A DNA stretch of 64,000 nt from the NCBI GenBank assembly GCA_965242905.1, contig CBDETM010000002.1, forward strand, positions 1,426,001-1,490,000. Reading direction: 5' to 3'. Both the position numbers and the translations under genes were made by a program. Below the pieces are notes generated by a model. That model saw only the letters and a program-made list of their open reading frames with translations, had not been told where the DNA came from and ran no database searches. The DNA is from Bin5 sp965242905 (GTDB lineage: Bacteria; Chloroflexota; Anaerolineae; Caldilineales; Caldilineaceae). Of the stretch, positions 1-8,900 are shown one piece after another (position 1 is the stretch's first letter; every line of letters begins with the position of its first letter).

Positions 1-169
1 GAAAAAAAGTGAGCCGGTTGGCAATTTGAGAATATTGGGTAACAACGGGCAGGATTTTAGCATAGTTTATGTGGCAGATCAAACTTTCGGGCGGTCTAAG
101 GTGCAGCCCAATATTGCGCAACTTAGTCGAATGTAAGCCATGTGCATTTGGGTGGGGTTCTGTGCTCTA

Positions 170-215
170 TGCAGTGGGCCCAAAAACTGGACCACGAGCT
201 AAGGTGAACAATGGA
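170..215 (-). repeat. IS3-like terminal inverted repeat, left copy
   Basis: The 46 bases starting TGCAGTGGGCCC are an imperfect inverted copy of 4477-4523; the shared block covers AAAAACTGGACCAC and AGCTAAGG. A TG start and this kind of sequence resemble the ends of IS3-family insertion sequences (family knowledge). No transposase reading frame adjoins it, so I read it as a leftover or solo end. The rest of 1-299 contains no gene I can support. Confidence 0.55.
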
Positions 216-299
216 GCAGATAACCAAGCACGGTCTGCCTCAGTTCAGTTCGGTTCGATTTGTCTTGGATGGCGGGGGAGGTGCCCAGGGGTGGGTGCG

Positions 300-443
300 T
301 CATTCCGAGTCGTCTCCGTATCCTTGTTCGTAATCGGTATAGTACGCTCCTCTTCGGCTTGTTGGTGTCCGGCTTTTGGATTTAATCATCGCCCAAATGC
401 CTGACAGCACAACAAAGACAGACAGGCAGAGCAGAATTTCCAC
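300..443 (-). CDS. Small single-pass membrane protein (47 aa)
   Basis: A minus-strand frame begins with GTG at 443, four bases after a strong GGAGGA ribosome site, and ends with TGA at 300. The product has a hydrophobic stretch at residues 2-20 (ILLCLSVFVVLSGIWAMI) followed by a basic patch and an acidic, tyrosine-rich tail. That is typical of a small membrane anchor with a cytoplasmic tail. It lies downstream of, and in the same reading phase as, the 85-residue membrane protein that ends at 579, so the two may be cotranscribed. No family is recognised and the gene is below the usual length cutoff. The start is inferred from the ribosome site; the same frame is open further upstream, where it encodes a Gln-rich stretch. 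Confidence 0.45.
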   Translation of the reverse strand: MEILLCLSVFVVLSGIWAMIKSKSRTPTSRRGAYYTDYEQGYGDDSE

Positions 444-578
444 TTGTTCCTCCAAGGTTTGGGTCGGTCCGGTTTGTGACGGCTTCTGCTGTTGTTGGGG
501 CCTAGTGTTTACTGATTGTTCCGTTTGGTTTTGGTGGTACGGGTCTGAAGGTCGAACAAGGCGTCACGGAACAGGTTG

Positions 579-836
579 TCAATCAAGAACCAGAGCTATG
601 AGCAATAGCCCAAGGACGGCTCCGGCGATGCCGCTTGTTGCCAACAGTGTTGCGTAACTGAAAGTTTCTTTCTTGTATTTCCATGTCATTACTCCCAGGC
701 CAAGAGCCATCATCGCACCCAGTGGTATGAAAGCCGCAGTGGTGATGTTGGTGTTCACGGACCCATAGATCGGGCTGGCTGCAAAGAAGCCCATAGAGCC
801 TACCCCGACCGCACTGAGGACACTCCACTTCCTCAT
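579..836 (-). CDS. Small hydrophobic membrane protein (85 aa)
   Basis: The protein is mostly hydrophobic, with likely membrane segments near residues 5-27, 33-52 and 61-84. A positively charged WKYKKE loop sits between the second and third segments. The ATG at 836 follows an AGGAGAG ribosome site about five bases upstream, which supports translation. I recognise no family and no catalytic motif. The upstream neighbour is a truncated Cache-domain gene on the same strand, with a gap of 157 bases holding nothing obvious; a second small membrane protein follows downstream. Function is unknown. It belongs to the accessory segment bracketed by IS3-like ends. Confidence 0.6.
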   Translation of the reverse strand: MRKWSVLSAVGVGSMGFFAASPIYGSVNTNITTAAFIPLGAMMALGLGVMTWKYKKETFSYATLLATSGIAGAVLGLLLIALVLD

Positions 837-993
837 AGAGTCTCTCCTAATCGCAGTTGTGTCGAACTTTCGAGTTGTTACGGCATGTGACGGCTCATGT
901 TGTTTTTGGATATGAAGTCAGAGGTGCCGTGCGGCGCACATGTGGCGGACGAAGCGGGCGCACAGGCGTGTCTCGGAGGGCCTGGTGATCTAC

Positions 994-2178
994 CTACTCA
1001 TCGGGATAAAACCCGGACGCTACTACGAAGACCTGGTCTCGACCGGGTATACGGAAGCCTGTAGCATATGCGATCTTCGGCGAGCCGATCTCCTCGTCGC
1101 CCTCTATTGCCGGATTGTCGAACATATACTCGACGAAACCGCCACCCGCTTCACCGGCGGCCAGCAGCTCTCGGAGGTAGCGAACGCCGTTTATGTCCTC
1201 GCGGTCCATGTCTTCAAACTGGCGGCCCTCGAATCGCAGGGGGAAGCCGCCGTGGAAAAGGGTATATCCGTCAGTGCTGATCACGAATACGTAGACCGAG
1301 CCGGACTTCCAGTAACCATCCTCTTGGCGAAAGACAATTTTCGCGTTCCCCAGCCCGCTCAAGTCCGGCGACAGGGTGGCGTCTCGGTACTCTTTCATTG
1401 CCGCTTCGACAAAGATGGCGAGCGTCTGACGATCCACCACCTCGGCGGCCGTCACTTCGGGACGTGGCAATGGGGTAAACTTGACTGGGACAGAGGTCAA
1501 GTCCTGTGCGAATCCACCGACCATCACCAGGCTGTTTCCACTCAGTCCCGAAATGAATGGAACCGCGTAGGCTGGTCGATCTATACCGTCCCGTCGGTAG
1601 TCGACGAAACCGCCACCTTGCTCAGCCGCGGCGAGCAGTTCCATCCCAACCGGCCTTCCCAACTCATCCTTGACATCAGCGATGTTCTTGTTTTCCGAGG
1701 TTGGATCGTGTCCGTGAATCAAGATGTTTCCGTTCCGTGTCATCGTCATCAGGAAGATAGAGCCGGACTTATATCGGCCCTCGGAGCGGAAGAAATCACG
1801 CAATCGCGCTATTCCCGTGACGGTCGTGATGCTCTCTTGGTAAACTTTGACATCTTCGACAAAGGCTCTCAGCGTGATGCGATCCGTCGCCTCGCTTGCG
1901 GTGATTGGGTCGTCGGCTGACATGGTGGCACCAGACTCGTGCCATCCCGAACCAAAGATTAGTCCATCGTGACGGATAGCCCAAGCGTGTTTGCGGGCTT
2001 GCTGGCCGGTTTCGTAGTTGTGTCCAGAATAGGTAAACCACTGGCCCTGTTCGGTAGTGGTCGAGATGGCTTCGCCGCTTCTGTATCCGGTGGAGTCCAC
2101 AATGGTCAAGAGGTTTGTTCCGACCAGTTCGGGGTTGGGATGGACGAACATGATATTGTTTTCGTCGATAATGAACAT
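994..2178 (-). CDS. Tandem Cache-domain sensor protein, 5'-truncated
   Basis: Three Cache-type (extracellular ligand-sensing PAS-like) units can be seen: a partial one at about 1-85 (FIIDENNIMFVHPNPELVG), one at 98-230 and one at 250-394. The last two share a repeated LLAA-E-GGGF(V)-Y core at 181-195 and 338-351. Cache domains normally sit outside the membrane behind a signal anchor. Here the first domain starts in mid-fold: the frame stays open upstream to a stop at 2272-2274 and encodes a plausible continuation (SIDGQWY just before the ATG), but it has no good start codon, signal peptide or membrane helix. The 5' part has therefore probably been lost, and the ATG at 2178 has no clear ribosome site. 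No output domain follows. Ligand unknown. Confidence 0.7.
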   Translation of the reverse strand: MFIIDENNIMFVHPNPELVGTNLLTIVDSTGYRSGEAISTTTEQGQWFTYSGHNYETGQQARKHAWAIRHDGLIFGSGWHESGATMSADDPITASEATDRITLRAFVEDVKVYQESITTVTGIARLRDFFRSEGRYKSGSIFLMTMTRNGNILIHGHDPTSENKNIADVKDELGRPVGMELLAAAEQGGGFVDYRRDGIDRPAYAVPFISGLSGNSLVMVGGFAQDLTSVPVKFTPLPRPEVTAAEVVDRQTLAIFVEAAMKEYRDATLSPDLSGLGNAKIVFRQEDGYWKSGSVYVFVISTDGYTLFHGGFPLRFEGRQFEDMDREDINGVRYLRELLAAGEAGGGFVEYMFDNPAIEGDEEIGSPKIAYATGFRIPGRDQVFVVASGFYPDE

Positions 2179-2468
2179 ATACCACTGCCCGTCTATGCTT
2201 TCAGGAGAATTAATGTGAGTTTTTGAGGCCAGTTTTTGGGAAAGACCACTTGGCGACTCGACGGAATTTCGCTATGCTGTGAAACGTGGGTTCCCTGGTG
2301 CTATACCTCGACGATCTCACATAGATCCTTATATCCTTGGCAGAGCCGATATTGGTGGGACTGCCGATGATGTTGTTTGACGAGGAACCCACCTCTTCTC
2401 AGAGATTTCCATACATCTCCGCACACCATGTCCTGCTCCCCGCCAGACCATAACAAAAAAGGACTCCG

Positions 2469-4463
2469 ATGGATAACAGGCCACGTTTCATGCCATGGCT
2501 GATGAAAGGGGCGATCATTTCCTTTCTCTTCGTTTCGACCGTCCTGTCAGTAAACGCCCAGGAAGAAAGTCTTCCCGCTCCTGTCCTGAATGTTTCTTTC
2601 CTGCCCGCATATGAAGGAATTGGGATGGATTTGAGTGTTGACGGGTCTCCCGTCATCAACCGTATCTATCACGACACTTCGGCGGGCGCGGCAGGAGTTC
2701 TTGTCGGCGACGTTATTCTGACAATTGACGATGTCTGGGTTGTGGGAATGCAGGTCGATGAAATCAGAGACCATATGCACGGACCCTCCGGCACGATTGT
2801 CGACCTGACCGTTTTTCGTCAGTTCAACAGGCAGGCCGTGTCAGTTTCACTTCTTCGCGAACTGGTCGTACCTAACGCCGTCAGGTTGAGTTGGGAAGAC
2901 GTGCCAAAAGCAGTTAAGTACGAAGTCAAGGTAACAAAGACTTCAGGAATCCCAAGGCATAGAGACGGCGTAATCTCTACCACGGGCACAAGTATCGAAT
3001 TGTTCGATCTTGCGAGAGGCGCGGAATATTCCTTTAAGGTCAAAACCAAAGACGCGATAGGAAGGATGAGCGAGTGGTCGGAAACTGTAAACATTACCAT
3101 CCCCAAAATTCACGAAACATCCACAGAGGAACCAGCACGGGATCACGAAAAGCACTGCGTAATCCTTGAATCCCGCCACATATCGTCACTGACCCTGGAC
3201 GACCGAACAGCAAGATCAATTGTCGCCCTCACCGGCGAGGACCCCCGTTCGGCGCACGTACTTTTCGTTACGGTTACGCCAGAGCACAACATTGTGGAAG
3301 TGTTCTATGTTGTCATGTTGGCACAAGGAAAGCCAATCACTGTGGTCGAAACATGGAATGGGTGCTCGTATGCCGGCATCTGGTTTATGCCCGACCCATT
3401 TGTACATTCAAACTTTTTTGAAACAGGCCAGAAGGAACCTGTACAGCCACAGACCCCACCGGGAGCAGGCGACGACTCAGAAGTGACGCCTCCGCCCATT
3501 CCCATACCCTCATCAGAAGCATGCGTGCAGGAGGGCCGTACTCTCAATTTTGGGTTCTACGCCTATTTCGCACCTGTCAGTTACAGCGCGGACGAGGATC
3601 CAAACTCGGAAGGATTTCAGACGCATGTTGGCTATGAAGCAGACTTGCTGACAGCTCTTGAGTCAATTAACGGTGCGAATCTCTCGTTTGTGCGTCACCC
3701 GATTGCAATATGGGACGATATCTGGCTCAGGCCCGGAACGCCGCAGTATGACCTCGTCGGCGGCGGAATCACTATCCTCGATTCCCGCACCCGAGACGCG
3801 GAGGGAAACCGAGTAGTCCTCTTCACTTCGGGACATATCAAGTTCCGCCAGTCTCTTCTAGTGAGAGCAGAAGACGAATCCCGCCTGGCCTCCTATGACG
3901 ACCTGACGAATGATGTGCGAGTCGGCGCGCTTGCGGGGACTACGGGAGAGTTTCGCCTGCTGGAACTGACAGGCATTGCCGATGCAAATGGCATTTTGAC
4001 AGAGGGAACCCGCGTCGAGACACCAACTGGCACGGTGGTCGCCGACGGTCTTCCTAACTTCATCATCTCCCCGTCCGGGGAATCCGAAAACCTGGTTGGC
4101 AGAACTCGCCTATACCCGCCCTCAGACGGCATGCCTCAGGTCGTCTATTTGGGCGATGAAACGGGCGAATCAGCCCTGTTTGAGGCTCTCAGAACAGGCC
4201 AGATAGATGCAATTGCGAGGGGAGAGATTGGGAACAGAGAGGCAGCCTACGGCCACGGCACAGGCTTTGTCGTTACGGCCCTTGATGACAGTGTCGAGTA
4301 CGGCGGTTTCGCTCTGTCCGCAAACGACACTGAGCTGGCTGCGTGCCTGGACCGGCTGCTGAACTATTTGACTAACAGTCAGACGATAGATTACGAGATT
4401 TGGCGAGAAGACCCCGAAATTTTCATGCGGCGGGCAGAGATGTGGAACGCGGAAACGCGTTGA
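2469..4463 (+). CDS. Exported PDZ-FN3-solute-binding (SBP_bac_3-like) fusion
   Basis: A signal peptide (residues 1-30, ending VNAQ) is followed by a PDZ-like domain at about 45-132, with GIGMDL, a GVLVGDVILTID core and the GPSGTIVDLTV strand. Next come an FN3 module at 133-212 (WSE and YSFKVKTKD) and an unassigned cysteine-containing region at 215-320. A Pro-rich linker (321-349) leads to a C-terminal domain at 357-650 that resembles family-3 periplasmic amino-acid-binding proteins: FGFYAYFAPVSY, VGYEADLLTAL, a GALAGTTGE hinge and FEALRTGQIDAIARGE. The protein probably binds a small ligand outside the cell and uses PDZ/FN3 to hold a partner protein or polymer. There is no transporter next door, so a sensory or scavenging role fits better than import. 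Base composition looks less GC-rich than the 5-20 kb genes, which suggests acquisition. Confidence 0.75.
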   Translation: MDNRPRFMPWLMKGAIISFLFVSTVLSVNAQEESLPAPVLNVSFLPAYEGIGMDLSVDGSPVINRIYHDTSAGAAGVLVGDVILTIDDVWVVGMQVDEIRDHMHGPSGTIVDLTVFRQFNRQAVSVSLLRELVVPNAVRLSWEDVPKAVKYEVKVTKTSGIPRHRDGVISTTGTSIELFDLARGAEYSFKVKTKDAIGRMSEWSETVNITIPKIHETSTEEPARDHEKHCVILESRHISSLTLDDRTARSIVALTGEDPRSAHVLFVTVTPEHNIVEVFYVVMLAQGKPITVVETWNGCSYAGIWFMPDPFVHSNFFETGQKEPVQPQTPPGAGDDSEVTPPPIPIPSSEACVQEGRTLNFGFYAYFAPVSYSADEDPNSEGFQTHVGYEADLLTALESINGANLSFVRHPIAIWDDIWLRPGTPQYDLVGGGITILDSRTRDAEGNRVVLFTSGHIKFRQSLLVRAEDESRLASYDDLTNDVRVGALAGTTGEFRLLELTGIADANGILTEGTRVETPTGTVVADGLPNFIISPSGESENLVGRTRLYPPSDGMPQVVYLGDETGESALFEALRTGQIDAIARGEIGNREAAYGHGTGFVVTALDDSVEYGGFALSANDTELAACLDRLLNYLTNSQTIDYEIWREDPEIFMRRAEMWNAETR

Positions 4464-4476
4464 TTTTCCAGGAACC

Positions 4477-4523
4477 TCCATTAAACGCCTTAGCTTGTGG
4501 TCCAGTTTTTGGGGCCCACTTCA
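4477..4523 (+). repeat. IS3-like terminal inverted repeat, right copy
   Basis: This is the inverted partner of 170-215: the complementary strand reads TGAAGTGGGCCCC, then AAAAACTGGACCAC and AGCTAAGG. It lies 14 bases after the stop of the PDZ-FN3-binding-protein gene. No transposase is adjacent. The bases flanking the two copies do not form an obvious matching target duplication. Confidence 0.55.
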
Positions 4524-4583
4524 GTGGTGGCCAAATGTTCATGGCTAACCAGAGACTACGTTTCGCAATTTTGGGGCGAGAAA

Positions 4584-4909
4584 GGGCAGGCACAAGGCCT
4601 GCCCCTACGGGGAGTTCATGGGAATGGAGGGACGTGGTTGGGCGAAACTCGGTCGATTGGCCACCTGTCACGAATACCGGGACACGGTCGACGAGGCATG
4701 TTGTAGGAGAGGGGGCGTTGCGGGGGCGGAGCCCCCGCACAAGGGAGGCCGCTTGCGGCCGACCGCCCAGAACTGCAGGGGGCAGGGGCTGGGGACCAGG
4801 GGTTAGTGGTCAGAGACGGTGCTACCTCTGATTCGAAGGTGAGCGCGAGATGGGTGCGGCCCTGCTGCTTCAGGGGGCATGGGAAAGTTTAGCCCCATTT
4901 TGGGATGCA
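4584..4909 (+). repeat. Dispersed hairpin-rich element, copy 1 (5' end degraded)
   Basis: This copy contains a palindrome GGGCAGGC-ACAAG-GCCTGCCC at 4584-4604 and a shared block ending TGTTGTAGGAGAGGGGG. It also has a GC hairpin GCGGGGGC-GGA-GCCCCCGC within 4703-4770 and the right end ccccattttgggatgc, which finishes near 4909. The left GCATCCCA end seen in copies 2-4 is not visible; the IS3-like end at 4523 lies where it would be expected. The core is nearly identical to 10819-10879, 36366-36433, 42608-42677 and 61382-61450. It carries no coding capacity and lies upstream of the nucleotidyltransferase gene at 5043. The remaining gap 4910-5042 contains only a weak promoter-like TTTGAG/TAGAAT pair at 4993-5020. 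Confidence 0.85.
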
Positions 4910-5042
4910 TTCGGTGGTCCAGGATGGCAGATTCGTGACCGCTCCCGGAAGGCTGTACCGGGGACCTATGGCACGAGTAGTTATTGCGGTGATTTGAGCG
5001 TGGTTCGCATTCGTTAGAATTGGTCGGGCCGGAGAGCAGAAG

Positions 5043-5930
5043 ATGGAGATTACGAAAGCGGTCATCACCGCGGCGAGGCGTACGCAGAGAAGCTTGCCCC
5101 TGCAGACGATAATCGACAGCGACGGTGTGGAGAAGTCGGTCCTGCGCGTTCTGGTGGAGGAGGTTATCGACGCCGGTGTCGACGAGATCTGCGTCATTGT
5201 TTTTCCGGGCGACGAGGCCGCCTATGCTGCGACGGTGGGGGAGCATGCGGGCCGTCTTCAGTTCGTGCAGCAGGCGGAGCAGCTGGGCTACGCGCACGCG
5301 GTGTACTGCGCGCGGGAGTTTGTTGGGGGCGACTCTTTTCTGCACCTGGTTGGGGACCACTTGTACGTGCGGCCGAACGGAGGGCGCTGTGCGGCGCGTG
5401 TTGTCGAGGCGGCGCGTGCGCATAACTGTTCGGTCTCTGCGGTGCAGGCGACGCGGGAGACACTGCTGCCGTACTTTGGCGCGGTGGGGGGCCACCGGCT
5501 GGCGGGGCAGACGGGGCTTTACCAGGTGGAGACTGTGGTTGAAAAGCCCACGCCTACGGAAGCTGAGCAGAGGCTGGTCGCTTCGGGCTTGCGTGCGGGC
5601 CATTATCTCTGCTTCTTTGGTATTCACGTTCTGACCGCAACGGTCATGGAGATACTGGGCGGCCTGCTTTCCACTACGGATGCGGAAGGGGCGGATGGTC
5701 ACCCGGGCGCAGGCCTTTATCTGTCGGCAGCGCTGAATCTGCTGGCGCAGCGGGAGCAGTACCTGGCCCTGGAGCAGCGGGGAATGCGACTCGACATCGG
5801 TGTAAAGTACGGACTGCTCACAGCCCAGATCGCGCTGGCTCTGAACGGGCAGGACCGCGATGAGATGCTGACGCGGTTGCTGGAACTGCTGATGGCGCGC
5901 TCGATGCAGGAGGGGGAGGAGCCGATATAG
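5043..5930 (+). CDS. GalU/RmlA-type nucleotidyltransferase-like protein, degenerate
   Basis: The fold signature of sugar-1-phosphate nucleotidyltransferases is visible: an N-terminal beta-alpha unit (AVITAARRTQRSLP), VDEICVIVFPGDEAAY, a GD-containing metal-site strand (FLHLVGDHLYV, residues 99-109) and a VEKP motif near 168. Members normally transfer UMP or dTMP to a sugar-1-phosphate. Here the glycine-rich nucleotide loop (usual form GLGTR) has become ARRTQR, and the lysine that follows it is not evident, so activity may be altered or lost. The ATG follows a CGGAGAG ribosome site. It is followed after 58 bases by the kinase/pyrophosphorylase fusion, so the two probably act in the same UDP-sugar step, perhaps with this one as a regulatory partner. 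Confidence 0.75.
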   Translation: MEITKAVITAARRTQRSLPLQTIIDSDGVEKSVLRVLVEEVIDAGVDEICVIVFPGDEAAYAATVGEHAGRLQFVQQAEQLGYAHAVYCAREFVGGDSFLHLVGDHLYVRPNGGRCAARVVEAARAHNCSVSAVQATRETLLPYFGAVGGHRLAGQTGLYQVETVVEKPTPTEAEQRLVASGLRAGHYLCFFGIHVLTATVMEILGGLLSTTDAEGADGHPGAGLYLSAALNLLAQREQYLALEQRGMRLDIGVKYGLLTAQIALALNGQDRDEMLTRLLELLMARSMQEGEEPI

Positions 5931-5988
5931 TTCAGCGCGGCCAGCGAGCGGCATCCCGCGGAGCGCAGGCGCCCGGCAGTCGGACCTG

Positions 5989-8900
5989 ATGAGTTCTGAG
6001 ATGAGTACACTGGTCAAAATAATCACCGCAGCGGATGCGGACACGCGCAATCGCTCCCTGAAGGCTTTTGCCCGCACGGCTTCTGCAGAGACGTTGCTGC
6101 GGGAGTGTGCTGCATTGGACCGACTGCGGCGGGAGAACGAAAACCTGTATGAGCAGGTGCGGGCGCTCTTTTTCCTGTACTCGATCCACCGGTTTCATCT
6201 GCCCGGCAAGGCGGGCATTGCCGCCAGGGGCGTAATCCCGTTTCGAGGCTACGAAGACCTGCTCCACCGCCGTTTCCACGAGGCGATTGAGACTTTTTTG
6301 CGGCACCAGTCGCAGGCGGGGCCCAGCGAGGCACTGTCAAGCGGGTTGGCGGCGGCGTACCGGCAGCTTGGCTTCCAGACGCTGGCCGACCAGGTGCGGC
6401 GCAGCGTGCGGTCGATTGCAGGCAACCAGTGGATGTTCCGGGTAGGCCATCCGAGCGACCATCCTTTGCGGGTGCGTAAGCGTCTGCTGCGTCCTCTCGA
6501 AAACGGACTTTTTCCCTTGCTGCGCGAAGCAACACCTGTGCGGATGGACCTGACGCATAGCGGCTGGAGCGACATCTTCTTTCTGGGAATGGATTTCCCA
6601 GAAGGCGCGCGGGTGTTGAACGTTTCGATTGATTTGAGCGTGGACGGCGGGGGGCAGACAGAGGGCCGGGGGCCGCGGCCGCCGGTGGAGGGTTACTTTC
6701 GGGTTATTGACCGGCCGGTTTTGCGGCTGGTAAGCGTTGACCTGCAGGCGAGTGCAGAGATTACGACATTCGCCGAGGTCTTCGATTTTGCGCGCGACCA
6801 TCTCGGGCTGTTGAAGGCTGCGCTGATTGCGGCCGGCATTGTGCCGCCGGGCATGGAGGGGGCGCACCAGCCGTTGTCGGACCTGCTAACGCAGCTGGTG
6901 GGTTCTGGGCAGGGGATTGAACTGGTGAGCAAAGTGAATGACATCCCTAAGGGGTCGCGATTGGCCGTTTCCACCAGTCTGCTGGCCTGCCTCATCACCG
7001 TCAGTATGCGAGCGACGGGCCAAGTCCGTTCGCTTGCGGGCGGGCTGAGCGAAGATGAGCGCCGGCTGGTGGCGGCGCGGGCGATTCTGGGGGAGTGGCT
7101 GGGTGGATCGGGCGGAGGCTGGCAGGATTCGGGCGGCATCTGGCCGGGGATTAAGCTGATCGAGGGAAGGCTGAGTTCAGAGGGGGATCCCGAGTTCGGA
7201 GTCAGCCGGGGGAGGCTGTTGCCCGGCCACCATCTATTTGGAAGAGACGAGATAAGCGACGAGACCCGGCAGGCGCTGCAGGCGAGCCTGGTCCTGGTGC
7301 ACGGGGGTATGGCGCAGGACGTTGGGCCGATCCTGGAGATGGTGACGGAGAAGTATCTGCTGCGCTCCGAGAAGGAGTGGGCGGGTCGACAGCAGGCGAT
7401 CGGTACTCTGGACGAGATATTGGGGCATCTGAAAGCGGGTAATGTAAAGGCGATTGGGGAGGCTACTGAAAGCAACTTTCGGGGGCCGATACAGACGATC
7501 ATACCGTGGGCAGGCAACCTCTACACTGACAGGTTGATCGAGCAGGCGCGCGTTGCGTTTGGTGAGCATTTCTGGGGCTTCTGGATGTTGGGGGGGATGT
7601 CCGGGGGCGGCATGGGGTTTCTCTTTGATCCGCGCTACAAGGCGGCCGCGAAGGTCCGGATGCAGGAGATCATGGATGCAACGAAGGGGCGCATGGAGGA
7701 CGCGGTGCCCTTTGCGATGCAGCCGGTTGTATATGACTTTGCGATTAACGAGCGGGGGACAAGGGCCGAACTGCACGGGGCGCCGGGCGGGACAAGGGTG
7801 GGTTCGGAGAGGGCCGCCGCGCTGATGCCGGCGGATTACTACCGGCTGACCGTTCCAGACACTTTGCGCCAGGACCCGTGGCTGCTCACTCCAGCGCAGC
7901 GCGCGGAACTGGAAGTTTTCGGGGCTGCGAGCGGCGGGGATCCGGCTCTTGTCGACGTGCTGCCATCACTCTTGCAGCGCATGATGCCGCAGAAGCAGGA
8001 GGAGGACTCCCAGGACTCGCTGTCGGCGTTACTGACGGCAAACGCGTTTGACCGCGAACAGCATGAACAGATCCGCGGCGATCTACGCAGCGGACGGATC
8101 GGCCTGGCCCAGAACCGGCTGCCGACGCGCAGCCTAATTGAAGACGTTGCGCCAGAAGAGGTCGTTGACGCAACGGCGGGGTTGCCGGACCGTCTCGGGG
8201 AGATCGGCGCGGCCGCGCTCAGGGCGGGGGAAGCGGCGGTCGTTACCCTGGCAGGGGGTGCGGGCAGCCGGTGGAGCCAGGGTGCGGGCGTTGTCAAGGC
8301 GCTGAATCCATTTGCGCGTCTGGGTGGCAGTCACCGCAGCTTCATCGAGACTCACCTGGCCAAGAGCAGGCGCAGCGGGCGACTTTGCGGCATGCCGCTG
8401 CCTCACATCGTCACCACCAGCTATCTAACGCACGGGGCGATCGCCAAGGCTCTCAGTAACGGTGACGACTGTGGATATAGCGGTCCACTCCTGCTGTCGC
8501 CGGGGCGGAGCATAGGCTTGCGCATGGTGCCCATGGTGCGGGATCTGCGTTTCGCCTGGGAGGAGACGGCGAGACAGGTGCTTGACGTGCAGGCGGAAAA
8601 GGTCCAAGAGAGCCTGCACGGTGCGCTGGTCAACTGGGCGCGTACGGAAGGGGAGGGAAATGACTACGTCGACAACCTGCCCGACCAGTGCATCCACCCG
8701 GTGGGCCACTGGTATGAGGTGCCGAACCTGCTGCGCAACGGCGTGCTGCGGGGGCTGCTGGCGGAGAGGCCACAGCTTCAGTATCTGATGATGCACAACA
8801 TCGACACTGTGGGCGCGCATGTCGACCCGGGGTTGCTGGGCCTGCATATCAGCTCCGGGGCGGCGATGACCGCGGAAGTGATTCACCGGCGGCTGGAGGA

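Noticed and set aside
940..1920. 326-codon plus-strand open frame
   Set aside because: It is antisense to the Cache-domain gene, whose repeated domain cores support the minus strand.
4803..6077. 424-codon minus-strand open frame
   Set aside because: It spans the repeat element and is antisense to the nucleotidyltransferase gene; composition is Arg/His/Leu-rich.
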